64,000 nt of DNA, taken from the NCBI RefSeq assembly GCF_014649535.1, contig NZ_BMTF01000009.1, positions 124,001-188,000 on the forward strand, given 5' to 3'. This stretch comes from Streptomyces gelaticus. GTDB taxonomy: Bacteria; Actinomycetota; Actinomycetes; Streptomycetales; Streptomycetaceae. Each line of letters starts with the position of its first letter. Positions within the stretch are counted from its first letter, which is position 1. The notes under the pieces were generated by a model. That model made no database searches, had not been told where the DNA came from, and saw only the letters and a list, made by a program, of their open reading frames with translations. Positions 17,293 to 25,313 of the stretch are shown here, one piece after another. The translations under genes were made by a program, and so were the position numbers.

Positions 17293-17892
17293 GTGCAGGA
17301 CGAGAGGAGTACGCCATTGCGCCCGGACGCGCAACGGAATCGTGAGCGCATCCTGGAAGTCGCACTGACCGAGCTGACGCGGGCGGCCGACGCTCCGCTG
17401 AGCACGATCGCGAAGAAGGCAGGCGTCGGGCAGGGCACGTTCTACCGGAATTTCCCGAACCGCGAGGCCCTGGTCCTGGAGGTCTATCGCTACGAGATGC
17501 AGCAGGTCGCCGATACTGCCGTCCAACTGCTCCGGTCTCGCACGCCCGATCAGGCGTTGAGGGAGTGGATGGACCGTCTCGCCCAGTACGCCATGGCCAA
17601 GGCGGGCCTGGCCGACGCCCTGCGCAAGTCCACCGGAAGGTACGGCAGCCTGGCCCAGTTGGGACACGGCCCCGTGACTCGGGCGGTCACGCTGTTGCTG
17701 AACGCGAACGAGCAGGCCGGCACCATCCGTCCGGGGCTGACCCCCGACGACTTCGTACTCGCCATCGCCGGGCTCTGGCAGATCGACCCGCACAGAGACT
17801 GGCAGCCGCGCGCGAAGCGCCTCCTGGATCTCGTGATGGACGGCTTGCGGGCGGGAGCCATTCGTTCGCCGGGCCGACCTGAACCGGACTGA
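17293..17892 (+). CDS. TetR-family regulator of the divergent molybdenum-hydroxylase operon
   Basis: 199 residues from GTG 17293, with GGGAGGAGGA immediately upstream. The N-terminal helix-turn-helix is classical: RERILEVALTELTRA, APLSTIAKKAGVGQGTFYRN and FPNREALVLEVYRYE. The C-terminal ligand domain (ALREWMDRLAQYAMAKAGLA) belongs to the SACE_7040/TetR_C_49-like type common beside oxidoreductases, though I only infer the subtype. Gene order and the two palindromes at 17202-17250 make it the likely repressor of the operon, induced by the enzyme's substrate or a related aldehyde. Confidence 0.88.
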   Translation: MQDERSTPLRPDAQRNRERILEVALTELTRAADAPLSTIAKKAGVGQGTFYRNFPNREALVLEVYRYEMQQVADTAVQLLRSRTPDQALREWMDRLAQYAMAKAGLADALRKSTGRYGSLAQLGHGPVTRAVTLLLNANEQAGTIRPGLTPDDFVLAIAGLWQIDPHRDWQPRAKRLLDLVMDGLRAGAIRSPGRPEPD

Positions 17893-17968
17893 ACCGGCCG
17901 GAGCGGGTCTGAGTGGCGGAAAGCTGTGATGTCCTTCACGGGCGGAGCAGGTCTGCCACCGGGCACAG

Positions 17969-18372
17969 TCAGACGTTCATGCCGTAGCCCAACTCCTCCG
18001 CGGCGACGCACCAGAAGGTGTTCTCATCGGCGACGGCCGCCGCGTCCATTGCCTCGAACCGCTCCATCAGCGCCTCGGTAAGTGCGTCGGCAGCCTCTTC
18101 GGCCGGGTCCTCGGCCGCGCCGGATTCGCTGTCGGGTCCCTCGTACGCATCCGCCTCGGCGGCAGCCTCCTCGTAGGCGCGGCTGAACGCGACGAAGGCC
18201 GCAGCGCTGGAGTTCACCAGGTGGGGTTCGCCGTCCTCCGGCAGGCCCCACAGCGAGCCGTCGGCACGGCGTACGCCGAGCGCGCTGAGCTTCGGGTCGA
18301 GGGCGACCAGGGCGTACCGTTCTCCTTCGACCGTGCAGCGCCCGACAGCCCCGTACGCCGGACGGGTCGGCG
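17969..18372 (-). pseudogene. SUKH-4-type immunity protein, 5'-truncated
   Basis: The minus strand reads RCTVEGERYALVALDPKLS, GSLWGLPEDGEPHLVNSSAAAFVAF and, at the end, ENTFWCVAAEELGYGMNV. This is the C-terminal half of a SUKH-4/SMI1-KNR4-like protein (the LxNSS-AF strand-helix and the final FW-xxLEE-YG helix). The first start codon in this frame (18217) falls inside the fold, and homologous-looking sequence disappears near 18372, where a truncated gene of the opposite strand begins. SUKH proteins are mostly immunity proteins of contact-dependent or nuclease toxins in actinobacteria. A 35-residue acidic insert (EGPDSESGAAEDPAEEA) interrupts the domain. Confidence 0.6.
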
Positions 18373-18402
18373 GGTGAATGGGGCGATTTCTTCGACGGGG
18401 CG

Positions 18403-19119
18403 ATGGAACTGGAGGCCAAGAACTGGCCGCCGCTGCTGTGGTGGGCGATGTTCGGCCCCAAAGACCTCGCGGAGGCGAGGATCGCCGACACCGAGGACGC
18501 CGGTACCGAAGAGCACGCGGAGTTGCTGAGCCAGTGGGGCGAGGCCACCTACCCGTACCTGGTGGTCGACCAGCGGGCGGCGCTGTCGCGACTGCATGCC
18601 CGGCGGCAGGGACTGATCAGTCGGCTCGGCCCGCAGTTGTCACCCCTCTACGATGAGTTCGTCGCGCTCATCGCCGCCCGGTTCGGCCCCTATGTGCTGT
18701 TGCGGACCGAGGCGTTGGCCGATGGCGGTGAAGGTGGCGTCCGCCTGGTGTTCGAGGAGATCCTGGCGGACTTGGAGCGCCTCGACACCGGTCACGCCCC
18801 AGCGGCCGGCGGGCCGGTGGACAGTCCGATCTCGGATTTTCAGCGGTGGCAGCACACGGATCCGGTCTGGCTACTGTCAGGTGTCGGCGACGGATGGCCG
18901 AGCGTCGCGCTGCAGGAGCGCCTCGCCGCCATTGCGGTCGGACGGCCATCCAGTCGGAGTGCCGAGCGGTCCACCGCTGTGGCCTGGGTCCGGGTCATTC
19001 TCGTCGTAGTCTGCAGCATCGGTGCGTACTGGCTCACCGGGAGTGTCTGGCCGATCGTTGTTGCGTTCGGCGTGGTTCTGACCGTGCTGGTGGCAGGTTT
19101 CGTCCGGCGGCAAGGGTGA
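18403..19119 (+). CDS. Hypothetical protein with two C-terminal membrane helices, probably 5'-truncated
   Basis: 238 residues from ATG 18403. Protein-like sequence continues in frame upstream (GEWGDFFDGA before the Met) with no start codon and no SD, and ends where the SUKH-4 remnant of the other strand ends, so the N-terminus has probably been lost in a rearrangement. Soluble part: ELEAKNWPPLLWWAMFGPKD, VVDQRAALSRLHARRQGLIS, VLLRTEALADGGEGG. Residues ~190-232 form two transmembrane helices (VRVILVVVCSIGAYWLTG, WPIVVAFGVVLTVLVAGF). Family not recognised. Confidence 0.5.
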   Translation: MELEAKNWPPLLWWAMFGPKDLAEARIADTEDAGTEEHAELLSQWGEATYPYLVVDQRAALSRLHARRQGLISRLGPQLSPLYDEFVALIAARFGPYVLLRTEALADGGEGGVRLVFEEILADLERLDTGHAPAAGGPVDSPISDFQRWQHTDPVWLLSGVGDGWPSVALQERLAAIAVGRPSSRSAERSTAVAWVRVILVVVCSIGAYWLTGSVWPIVVAFGVVLTVLVAGFVRRQG

Positions 19120-19165
19120 CCCGCCGGGCCGGCCCGGCGGGTCAGGTGATCAGTACGTGATCACC
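19118..19165. terminator. Tandem hairpins between convergent genes
   Basis: Bases 19118-19143 form a 26-bp perfect palindrome (GACCCGCCGGGCC and its complement). Directly after it GGTGATCA (19145-19152) pairs with TGATCACC (19158-19165) around GTACG. They separate the membrane protein gene ending at 19119 from the oppositely oriented gene ending at 19161, and should act in both directions. Confidence 0.75.
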
Positions 19166-19823
19166 GTACGACCTTGATCCACTTCTGGAACACACCTTGG
19201 CGGGACGGGGAGCGGCGTCGGCTGGTTGACGGAATGTGCTGGGCCGGCTTCGAGACCCAGAAGCGGTAGACGGCCCAACTGGCGCCCGCTGCCAGGGCCG
19301 TCCAGATGAGAGCCTCGGCCAGGGCGGTTTCCCGTGCGAAAGCGACACCCGGCCGGGGTGGCAGTGCAATCAGCTGCACGGCGCCGCCCACGGGCACCGT
19401 CAGACCGGCGAGCAGGCCGGTCACGCCGGGGCGCTCGATGGCGGCACCCACCACACCCAGTACGGATCCGAACAGCACGCTCGCCGCCCACCACATGAGC
19501 ATCTCCGGCCAGTACAAGGTGAGCGGTTCGTCCCGGACCAACGCGTCCATGGCGTAGTACGCCGCTGTGGCCGCGATCAGCGCGAGCGCCGCGACCATGG
19601 CGCCCCGAGCCCACGTCCTGGCCAGCCATCCCACCACCACAGCGAGCGCCGCCCACGCCCAGCCCAGGCCCACGAGGAGGCTGAGCACCTTGGCGATGCT
19701 TGCCCAGACCGTGCCTTCCCATGGGGCGCCGAGCGCCGAATACGGGGAGGAGAGGGCGTTGGTGAGCGATGTGAGCGCACCGAATCCGGCCCCTGTCACG
19801 AGGCCCAACGACGTGATCTTCAT
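19161..19823 (-). CDS. DUF6518-like multi-pass membrane protein
   Basis: 220 residues, start MKITSLGLVTGAGFGALTS at 19823. Six or so hydrophobic segments (WASIAKVLSLLVGLGWAWAA, GAMVAALALIAATAAYYAMD, WPEMLMWWAASVLFGSVLGV, GVTGLLAGLTVPVGGAVQLI, ALIWTALAAGASWAVYRFWV) and a basic C-terminal tail. The NALSSPYSALGAPWEGTVWA block and overall pattern resemble the DUF6518 family of actinobacteria. No transport or enzyme motif. Monocistronic, converging on the 18403 gene. Confidence 0.65.
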   Translation of the reverse strand: MKITSLGLVTGAGFGALTSLTNALSSPYSALGAPWEGTVWASIAKVLSLLVGLGWAWAALAVVVGWLARTWARGAMVAALALIAATAAYYAMDALVRDEPLTLYWPEMLMWWAASVLFGSVLGVVGAAIERPGVTGLLAGLTVPVGGAVQLIALPPRPGVAFARETALAEALIWTALAAGASWAVYRFWVSKPAQHIPSTSRRRSPSRQGVFQKWIKVVR

Positions 19824-19891
19824 TCGGTGAGCATACTCAGTATGTAGGTGGTGCTCTGCAGGCGGACTTCCTTGCCTTGGTCGCAAGGCTT

Positions 19892-20119
19892 CTACCCGTC
19901 CATCTGGCATGGAGGCACCGGCGGTACGGCTGCCGGGGCTTTTACTTCCGGGGTCACCCAGGCGGGCAGGCCCGCCACCGGCGTTCGTGAGCCGATGGTC
20001 AGGCGGCCGTCGGACATACCGGAGAGCATGGCCTGCCAGCGCTCGACGCGACTCGCCGCGCGATTCCGGGTGGCGGCTTCACCACGGGTCAGCCAGGTCG
20101 GAAAGGCTTGGGCCTGCAT
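19892..20119 (-). pseudogene. N-terminal fragment of an unnamed Streptomyces protein family
   Basis: The minus-strand reading LTRGEAATRNRAASRVERWQ followed by SDGRLTIGSRTPVAGLPAWV and TPEV resembles the first ~60 residues of a family I have seen in streptomycetes (ending in a WVTxEV-xGGFATG stretch), but after TPEV the frame degenerates and stops. No SD or coherent continuation was found in the other frames beyond isolated residues. It abuts the truncated end of the aldo/keto reductase gene. Confidence 0.35.
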
Positions 20120-20705
20120 GGCCCGGGGATGGGCCGGTGTACTGGTTCTGTGCCGCAGCGACGGGCGCGATCGCCCGGGCCTCGGCGAACTGGACGGTGT
20201 CGACGTTGCTGACGCCCAGGTGCCGGATCAGCCCCTCCGCCTGCAACTCGGCCAATGCTGCGAACCGTTCGGTGATCGACTGGCCCCCCGGACCGGCCAT
20301 CCCGCCCACCCGCAGATAGACCAGGTCGAGCCGGTTCAGACCGAGGGAGCGCAGATCCGCCTCGACCAGGCCGCGCAGCTGATCAGGCGTCGCCTGCTCG
20401 CTCGGCACACCCTCGGCCCCGAGAACCGGCCCGACCTTCGTCGCGATGACCAGGTCGTCACGGTAGGGAGTCAGCGCCGTACGGATCAGCTCGTTGGCCC
20501 ACGTCTCTCCGCTGCCGTAGAAAGCGGCCGTGTCGATGTGGTTCACGCCCAGCTCCACGGCACGCCGGAGCACCGCGATGCCGCTCTCCGGGGCTCGCGA
20601 GGGACCGTCGAAGGTGCTCATCGAGAGACGCATCGCCCCGGAGCCGAGCCGGTTGATGGTCAGGTCTCCACCGAGGGAGAAGGTCTTGATCGTCATGAGG
20701 TTCAT
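20079..20705 (-). pseudogene. Aldo/keto reductase, C-terminally truncated
   Basis: 208 codons from 20705 (MNLMTIKTFSLGGDLTINRL; 20696 is an alternative). The AKR barrel is recognisable to two thirds: VNHIDTAAFYGSG (catalytic Asp and Tyr), LVIATKVGP (Lys), LDLVYLRVGG (His replaced in this subfamily by a Leu-Arg context) and IRHLGVSN. At AAQNQYT, about residue 190, the family sequence stops and is replaced by unrelated GPSPGHAGPSLSDLADPW. The missing ~90 residues include the strands and helix that bind the NADP 2'-phosphate and ribose, so activity is unlikely. Confidence 0.75.
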
Positions 20706-20771
20706 GGTGCCCACCGCCACGATGTCCGGCGAGCTCGTGGCAGCTTGCTGCCAGACTGGCGGGGTGCGGAA

Positions 20772-21428
20772 TGAACCCGTTTTTCGGTCCAGGGGGACGC
20801 AGAGCTGGTCGCGCGTGCCGGTCATCTCTTCGAGTCCGTCCACAGCGAGTTCCTGTGCGCCGCCAGGGACCTGAGGACCTGGGCGCAGCCGGAGGCCAGG
20901 ACAGCGGTCCGGAACCGGATGCGCGCCACGGAATCCCCGGGCTTCCCCGTTCGCAAGTTGCTCAGCCCGGTAGCGCTCGCCGAGGAGGAGGCCCGCGCGC
21001 ACCTGCGGCTGGTACAGCGCGAGGGGGCTCTCGTGCGGATCAGCAGCTCGCCGCTGCCGCACGAGACCATCCTCATCGACCGGCGGGCAATGATCCTCGC
21101 TGGCCGGGACACCCCCACCGGCCGTGAGTGCACCGTGACGACGTCGCAGATCCTGATCGACGGGGTCCGTTCGTTGTTCAGAGCGATCTGGGACAAGTCG
21201 GCCGATCTCGACACCTATCTGCACAGCGATGTCCCCCACGTCGATACCGAGGGCCGCAGGATCCTCAAGGCCCTCGCTTCAGGGCTCACCGACGAAACGG
21301 CGGCCAAGCGGCTGGGCGTCTCACCGCGCACGTACCGGCGGCGGGTGGCCGAACTGATGATCCGGCTGGAGGCCGACTCCCGCTTCCAGGCCGGGGTGCG
21401 TACGGGGGAGCTGGGACTGTCCCGTTGA
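20772..21428 (+). pseudogene. LuxR-type HTH regulator, 5'-truncated
   Basis: Coding-like sequence begins right after an in-frame stop near 20769 (FSVQGDAELVARAGHLFESV) without any start codon; the first ATG is internal, at 20919. The middle part (LLSPVALAEEEARAHLRLVQ ... ILIDRRAMILAGRD) resembles the sensor region of Streptomyces LuxR/TrmB-type regulators, and the C-terminus has the LuxR HTH: ILKALASGLTDETAAKRLGV followed by SPRTYRRRVAELM. Typical relatives are ~330 residues, so about a third is missing from the N-terminus. From 20919 a 169-residue DNA-binding protein could still be made, but no SD supports it. Confidence 0.6.
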
Positions 21429-21584
21429 CCGCAGCGGTTCGCCCACCTGCGCAACTCGGACCACGCGGCCAACCGTCACATCGACCGTTCCGAAGAGATC
21501 CGAAGCCAGCGTTCGGGCGGAACCCGGTGCGCAGGGTTCTGCTCGCGGATAGCGTCATGACCACGACGAAGAAGGGGTGCATCC

Positions 21585-22151
21585 ATGGCAGAACGCGCTG
21601 TTCCGGAGCGTGTGGCGGCGGCGGAGCGTCTCGCCTCCGTGATGGGATTCAAGAAGAGCTGTATCCCTGAGGTGGGAAGGCTGCTCGCGCTGGCCTCTGC
21701 TGCGAAACCGCAGGGAACCATTGCGGAGAGCGGCACCGGCTCGGGAGTGGGCACCGCCTGGTTGCACAGCGGCCTTGGCGTCGGCGCACGCCTGGTCACC
21801 GTGGAACGTGATGAGGAACTGGCCCGTCGAGCGGCCGGAGTGTTCGCGGACGACGAGCGCGTCAGCGTACTCACCGGGGACTGGCGGCTGCTCGAGCAAC
21901 ATGCCCCCTTCGACGTCTTCTTCTGCGACGGCGGGGGAAAGCGTGACGACCCCCAGGGGGTTGTCGACCAGCTCGCTCCCGGAGGCCTTCTCATCCTGGA
22001 CGACTTCACCCCCTCGCTCCACTGGCCTCCTCGTTTTGAGGGAGCGGTGGACGAACTCCGCCACTTCTACCTCACTCACCCGGACCTGGATGCCGCCGAA
22101 GTACTCACGACACCGGCCAGTTCCATGGTGATGGCGGCACGCCGCCTCTAG
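21585..22151 (+). CDS. Class I SAM-dependent methyltransferase (O-methyltransferase-like)
   Basis: 188 residues; ATG 21585 preceded by GAAGAAGGGG. Rossmann SAM motifs: IAESGTGSGVGTAWLHSGLG (motif I, the E/D-x-GxGxG loop), LVTVERDEELARRA (acidic residue for the SAM ribose), FDVFFCDGGGK (motif IV) and LAPGGLLILDDF (motif V). It matches the catechol-O-methyltransferase-like family, although the metal-binding DDP signature is only partly present (DGGGKRDDP). Substrate unknown. A hairpin terminator follows. Confidence 0.82.
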   Translation: MAERAVPERVAAAERLASVMGFKKSCIPEVGRLLALASAAKPQGTIAESGTGSGVGTAWLHSGLGVGARLVTVERDEELARRAAGVFADDERVSVLTGDWRLLEQHAPFDVFFCDGGGKRDDPQGVVDQLAPGGLLILDDFTPSLHWPPRFEGAVDELRHFYLTHPDLDAAEVLTTPASSMVMAARRL

Positions 22152-22157
22152 GCAGTC

Positions 22158-22176
22158 CTCGAAGGGTCTTCGAGGG
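22158..22176. terminator. Hairpin between convergent methyltransferase and kinase-like genes
   Basis: CCTCGAAG (22158-22165) and CTTCGAGG (22169-22176) form a perfect 8-bp stem with a GGT loop, seven bases after the methyltransferase stop. The opposing gene ends at 22254. Confidence 0.65.
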
Positions 22177-22253
22177 ACGTACGGGGCGTTCCTGCCGGCA
22201 CCCGGCGTTCGAGTGCAGCCATGCACGGCTCTTCGTGGAGCAGCATCGGCCGC

Positions 22254-23297
22254 CTATGGGCGCTGCGACGGGACGGGCGGGAGCTTGGGCCAACGGGTGA
22301 GCATGCGGCGGCGCATGTCTGTACTGAGCCTGTGCAGGCCGCTCAGATCGGCGCGGCCAATGGTCATCCGGCTGACGACACCGAGCCGGTGGATGAGGCG
22401 TTGCCGGGCGGTCGCGGTGCCCCACTTCCAGTCCCGCTCCGGGATCCGGGCGAGATGGTCGGCGGTTTTGCGGCGGGCCCTCTCGACCAGCGCGTCGCCT
22501 TGTAGCAGCCAGCCGGCGCACGCGTCGGTGAGGTCGACGGTGAGGTCGTCGTCGCGGAGTACGGTGCCGGTCGCGGTGCGCCATGCCGTGCGATAGGCGC
22601 TCTCCGCCCGGTCCAGCAGCGCAGCGGATGCGGCGGTGACACACCAGCACGTCGGGAAGCCGATGCGCAGGTAGGCGAGCTCCACCAGCCCGCTGCCCAA
22701 TGAGGCCTGCTCGAAGTCGATGAACCTGGTCCCGTCGGCGGTGTGCAGGTCATTGCCGGGACAGGGGTCGCCGTGGAGCAGAGCGTGCCCCGGTGCCTGG
22801 CCGAGCCGGTGCACCAGGCCGTCGAGCTCGCCGGGCACGCCGGGTGCGACGGGTACTTCGAGAGCCCCGGCCAGACTGAGGAAGGAGTCGATGTCGGCCT
22901 CGTCCGGGCCCCGCCAGCGCGGAAGCGCTCCGGCGTCCTCCGGGCGGCCAGCGGCGTGCAGCCGGGCCAGTGCCGCCGCGTAGGCGACGATCCAGTCGCC
23001 GGGCGGGCGGCGGTGGTCCAGATGCTCCAGAACCAGCACCCGCTCGCCGGGATCGACACCCAACAGGGCGGGCACCACAGGCTCCTCGCCCCTGGCGGCG
23101 AGCCGCAACGCGGCCAGCTCGCGGGCGTACCGCTCCTCGGCGTCGGGACCGTCGACGATCTGCTTCACCACGGCCGGTCTCCCGGCCAGATCCACGCGCC
23201 ACACGCGGGAGCGCGGGCTACTGCTCAGGCGTCTGGAGCGCCTGGGGGAGCCCAGCTCGGCCCGTAACCCGTCCCCGAACGGCAGTCGCGACCACAT
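22254..23297 (-). CDS. Aminoglycoside phosphotransferase-fold kinase
   Basis: 347 residues from ATG 23297 (MWSRLPFGDG). Kinase-like fold: PAVVKQIVDG carries the ATP-anchoring Lys, RVLVLEHLDHRRP is the hinge, ALLHGDPCPGND is the Brenner motif (catalytic Asp and Mg-binding Asn), and RFIDFEQASLG the second metal Asp (DFE in place of DFG). The C-terminal ~120 residues are helical and basic. Such proteins phosphorylate small molecules (aminoglycosides, choline, homoserine, macrolides); no specific substrate is indicated. It stands alone. Confidence 0.85.
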   Translation of the reverse strand: MWSRLPFGDGLRAELGSPRRSRRLSSSPRSRVWRVDLAGRPAVVKQIVDGPDAEERYARELAALRLAARGEEPVVPALLGVDPGERVLVLEHLDHRRPPGDWIVAYAAALARLHAAGRPEDAGALPRWRGPDEADIDSFLSLAGALEVPVAPGVPGELDGLVHRLGQAPGHALLHGDPCPGNDLHTADGTRFIDFEQASLGSGLVELAYLRIGFPTCWCVTAASAALLDRAESAYRTAWRTATGTVLRDDDLTVDLTDACAGWLLQGDALVERARRKTADHLARIPERDWKWGTATARQRLIHRLGVVSRMTIGRADLSGLHRLSTDMRRRMLTRWPKLPPVPSQRP

Positions 23298-23425
23298 GAG
23301 CTCATCTTTCCACGCGGGCGAACAGCTGACGGGCATCGGCTGAGGCGGCGCGGAACGATTTCGGCCGGCGCCGCGTTATAGGCGGGCACGTCAACTTGAC
23401 CTGTTCCGACGTTTCATGGAGTCGC

Positions 23426-24067
23426 ATGTCAGCCGAATTGCATACTCTGCCCTCGATCGCCGACCAGGCAGAGCGACTGATCGAGCTCGGAGTGCATGAG
23501 CTCGGTGGCTTCCGGCCCGCCGAGCTGCGCTCGGCGGCCGCACAGGCCGGGGCCCGTGCCGGCCTTCTCGTCATCCACCCGGGCAAAGTCCCCGCGTCCG
23601 CCCTCGCGCCACTGCTCCGGCATCAGGGGAAGTCCGGGTTCGTCGTGGTCGACATGCCTGATATCGACCAGTTCTCTCCTGTCGAGTCCATGAAGGTGCC
23701 CGACGAGCCGTTCTACGTCGTGGAAGGCGTCGACCGGGGCGATCACATGGCGAACTGGAGCCCTCACGAGGCGCTGCCCGCCATCGTCGATGCAGGCCGT
23801 ACTCCGCTGCTCCTGGCCGAGGGCATGCACTGGGTGCTCCAGCAGCCGGCAGCACTCGAACGGGGCCGCTGCTTCATGACCATCGGCTCCCGCCTGCGGA
23901 AGGCCAACGGTGCGCTCGACGCGCGAACCCCGGCGCTGTGGATCAGTAACGGGACCGGGCGCGACGGCCGGGACAACCGTAACGCGCCCAAGGTGGGCTG
24001 GTGTTGGGAGGGGAACCGGCACACATGGCTCGGCTTCGCTTCGGCGAGCGGTCGAACCGTGGACTGA
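23426..24067 (+). CDS. DUF5701-family protein
   Basis: 213 residues. ATG 23426 is preceded by GGAG and gives MSAELHTLPSIADQAERLIE, the opening typical of DUF5701 (LPsxxxQAERLxxLGV). Conserved-looking blocks: LLVIHPGKVPASALAPLLRH, GFVVVDMPDIDQF, VVEGVDRGDHMANWSPHEAL, and the aromatic end KVGWCWEGNRHTWLGFAS. No catalytic motif is known for this family; a soluble alpha/beta protein is expected. Monocistronic. Confidence 0.78.
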   Translation: MSAELHTLPSIADQAERLIELGVHELGGFRPAELRSAAAQAGARAGLLVIHPGKVPASALAPLLRHQGKSGFVVVDMPDIDQFSPVESMKVPDEPFYVVEGVDRGDHMANWSPHEALPAIVDAGRTPLLLAEGMHWVLQQPAALERGRCFMTIGSRLRKANGALDARTPALWISNGTGRDGRDNRNAPKVGWCWEGNRHTWLGFASASGRTVD

Positions 24068-24208
24068 TCCGACCGGTGCCCGAATCGACGCAACAGGTGC
24101 CACCGGACCGGGACAGGCGAGGAGAGGCACGGGACGCAGCAGGCCCCTGACACGGGCCGGTTTCCTGGCTCATGTTTCGGTGGGCCGGCACGGGCGATGA
24201 TGGGGGTC

Positions 24209-25171
24209 ATGGCATTGTCGACCGCGTTCACGAAGTTGTTCGGTGTGCGGCACCCGATCGCCTTGGCGCCCATGGGAGGGTCGGCCGGCGGCGCGTTGGC
24301 CGCGGCCGTCTCCCACGGCGGCGGGCTGGGACTGCTGGGTGGCGGGTACGGGGAGCGGGGGTGGCTGGCCCGCGAGTTGCCCGTCGTGGCCGCGAGCGGC
24401 AGACCGTGGGGCGTCGGCTTCCTGAGCTGGGCGGTCGAGATCGACGCGGTCGAGCAGGCGCTGGAGTACGGCCCCAGGGCCGTGATGCTCTCCTTCGGGG
24501 ATCCGAGCCCGTTCGTCGAGCGGATCCGGGCCGCCGGGGTTGCGCTGATCGTTCAGGTCACCGATCTGGAGGAGACCCGGAAAGCGGTGGATCTGGGGGC
24601 CGATGTCATCGTTGCGCAGGGGACGGAGAGCGGCGGACACGGGGCCAGGCGCGGCAGGGCCACCTTGCCGTTCGTGCCGGTGGCGGTGGACCTGGCGGCG
24701 CCGGTGCCGGTCCTGGCGGCCGGTGGGATCGCCGACGGCCGCGGTGTGGCCGCCGCTTTGGCATTGGGGGCCGCCGGCGCACTCCTCGGCACCCGCTTCC
24801 AGGCCACGGCCGAGTCCCTGGTCGATCCCGCGACCGCGGAGGCGATCGTCCGCGGTCGCGGGCAGGACACCGAGCGCAGCGGTGTTCTCGACATCGCCAG
24901 GGGATCCGGATGGGCGGCGACGAATTACACCGCTCGCACCCTCGGCCACTCCTACCTCGACCGCTGGCGGGGCAGGGAGGCGGAACTCGCCGCAGACCTG
25001 GAGGCCCGGCGTGCCTATCAGGACGATGTGGCGCGAGGCGAGGTGCCGCCGCTGCCGGTGTGGGCCGGTGAAGGCATCGACCTCGTCGACGACCTGCCGT
25101 CGGCAGCCGGGCTCGTTGCCGCCCTGGCCGCGCAGGCCGAGGACGCCCTGACCCGAGCAGGAAGGGAGTGA
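24209..25171 (+). CDS. NAD(P)H-dependent flavin oxidoreductase / nitronate monooxygenase family
   Basis: 320 residues; several in-frame ATGs (24197, 24200, 24209), the last aligns best with the family. FMN-dependent TIM barrel: HPIALAPMGGSAGGALAAAV, GVALIVQVTDLEETRKA, VDLGADVIVAQGTESGGHGA (the family QGxExGGHxG signature), PVPVLAAGGIADGRGVAAAL and ALGAAGALLGTRFQATAES. These proteins oxidise nitronates or act as enoyl reductases. The same fold forms the N-terminus of the megasynthase at the right end of the window. Followed by a strong terminator hairpin. Confidence 0.9.
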   Translation: MALSTAFTKLFGVRHPIALAPMGGSAGGALAAAVSHGGGLGLLGGGYGERGWLARELPVVAASGRPWGVGFLSWAVEIDAVEQALEYGPRAVMLSFGDPSPFVERIRAAGVALIVQVTDLEETRKAVDLGADVIVAQGTESGGHGARRGRATLPFVPVAVDLAAPVPVLAAGGIADGRGVAAALALGAAGALLGTRFQATAESLVDPATAEAIVRGRGQDTERSGVLDIARGSGWAATNYTARTLGHSYLDRWRGREAELAADLEARRAYQDDVARGEVPPLPVWAGEGIDLVDDLPSAAGLVAALAAQAEDALTRAGRE

Positions 25172-25208
25172 CACCCGATTGCTCCGCGCCACTTCTGCCA
25201 CCGGCTGT

Positions 25209-25237
25209 CGGCGGGCGTGCCCCCGGCACGCCCGCCG
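25209..25237. terminator. Strong hairpin between convergent genes
   Basis: CGGCGGGCGTGC (25209-25220) pairs perfectly with GCACGCCCGCCG (25226-25237) around CCCCG. It lies 38 bases after the NMO-like stop and 77 before the end of the opposing hydrolase gene, so it probably serves both. Confidence 0.8.
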
Positions 25238-25313
25238 GTGCGCGCATTGCAGGTCTCACCTGGATTCGGCAGGCGCGTCCGGCGGGTGAGGGCGGACCAC
25301 GGTCAGGTGGGGC

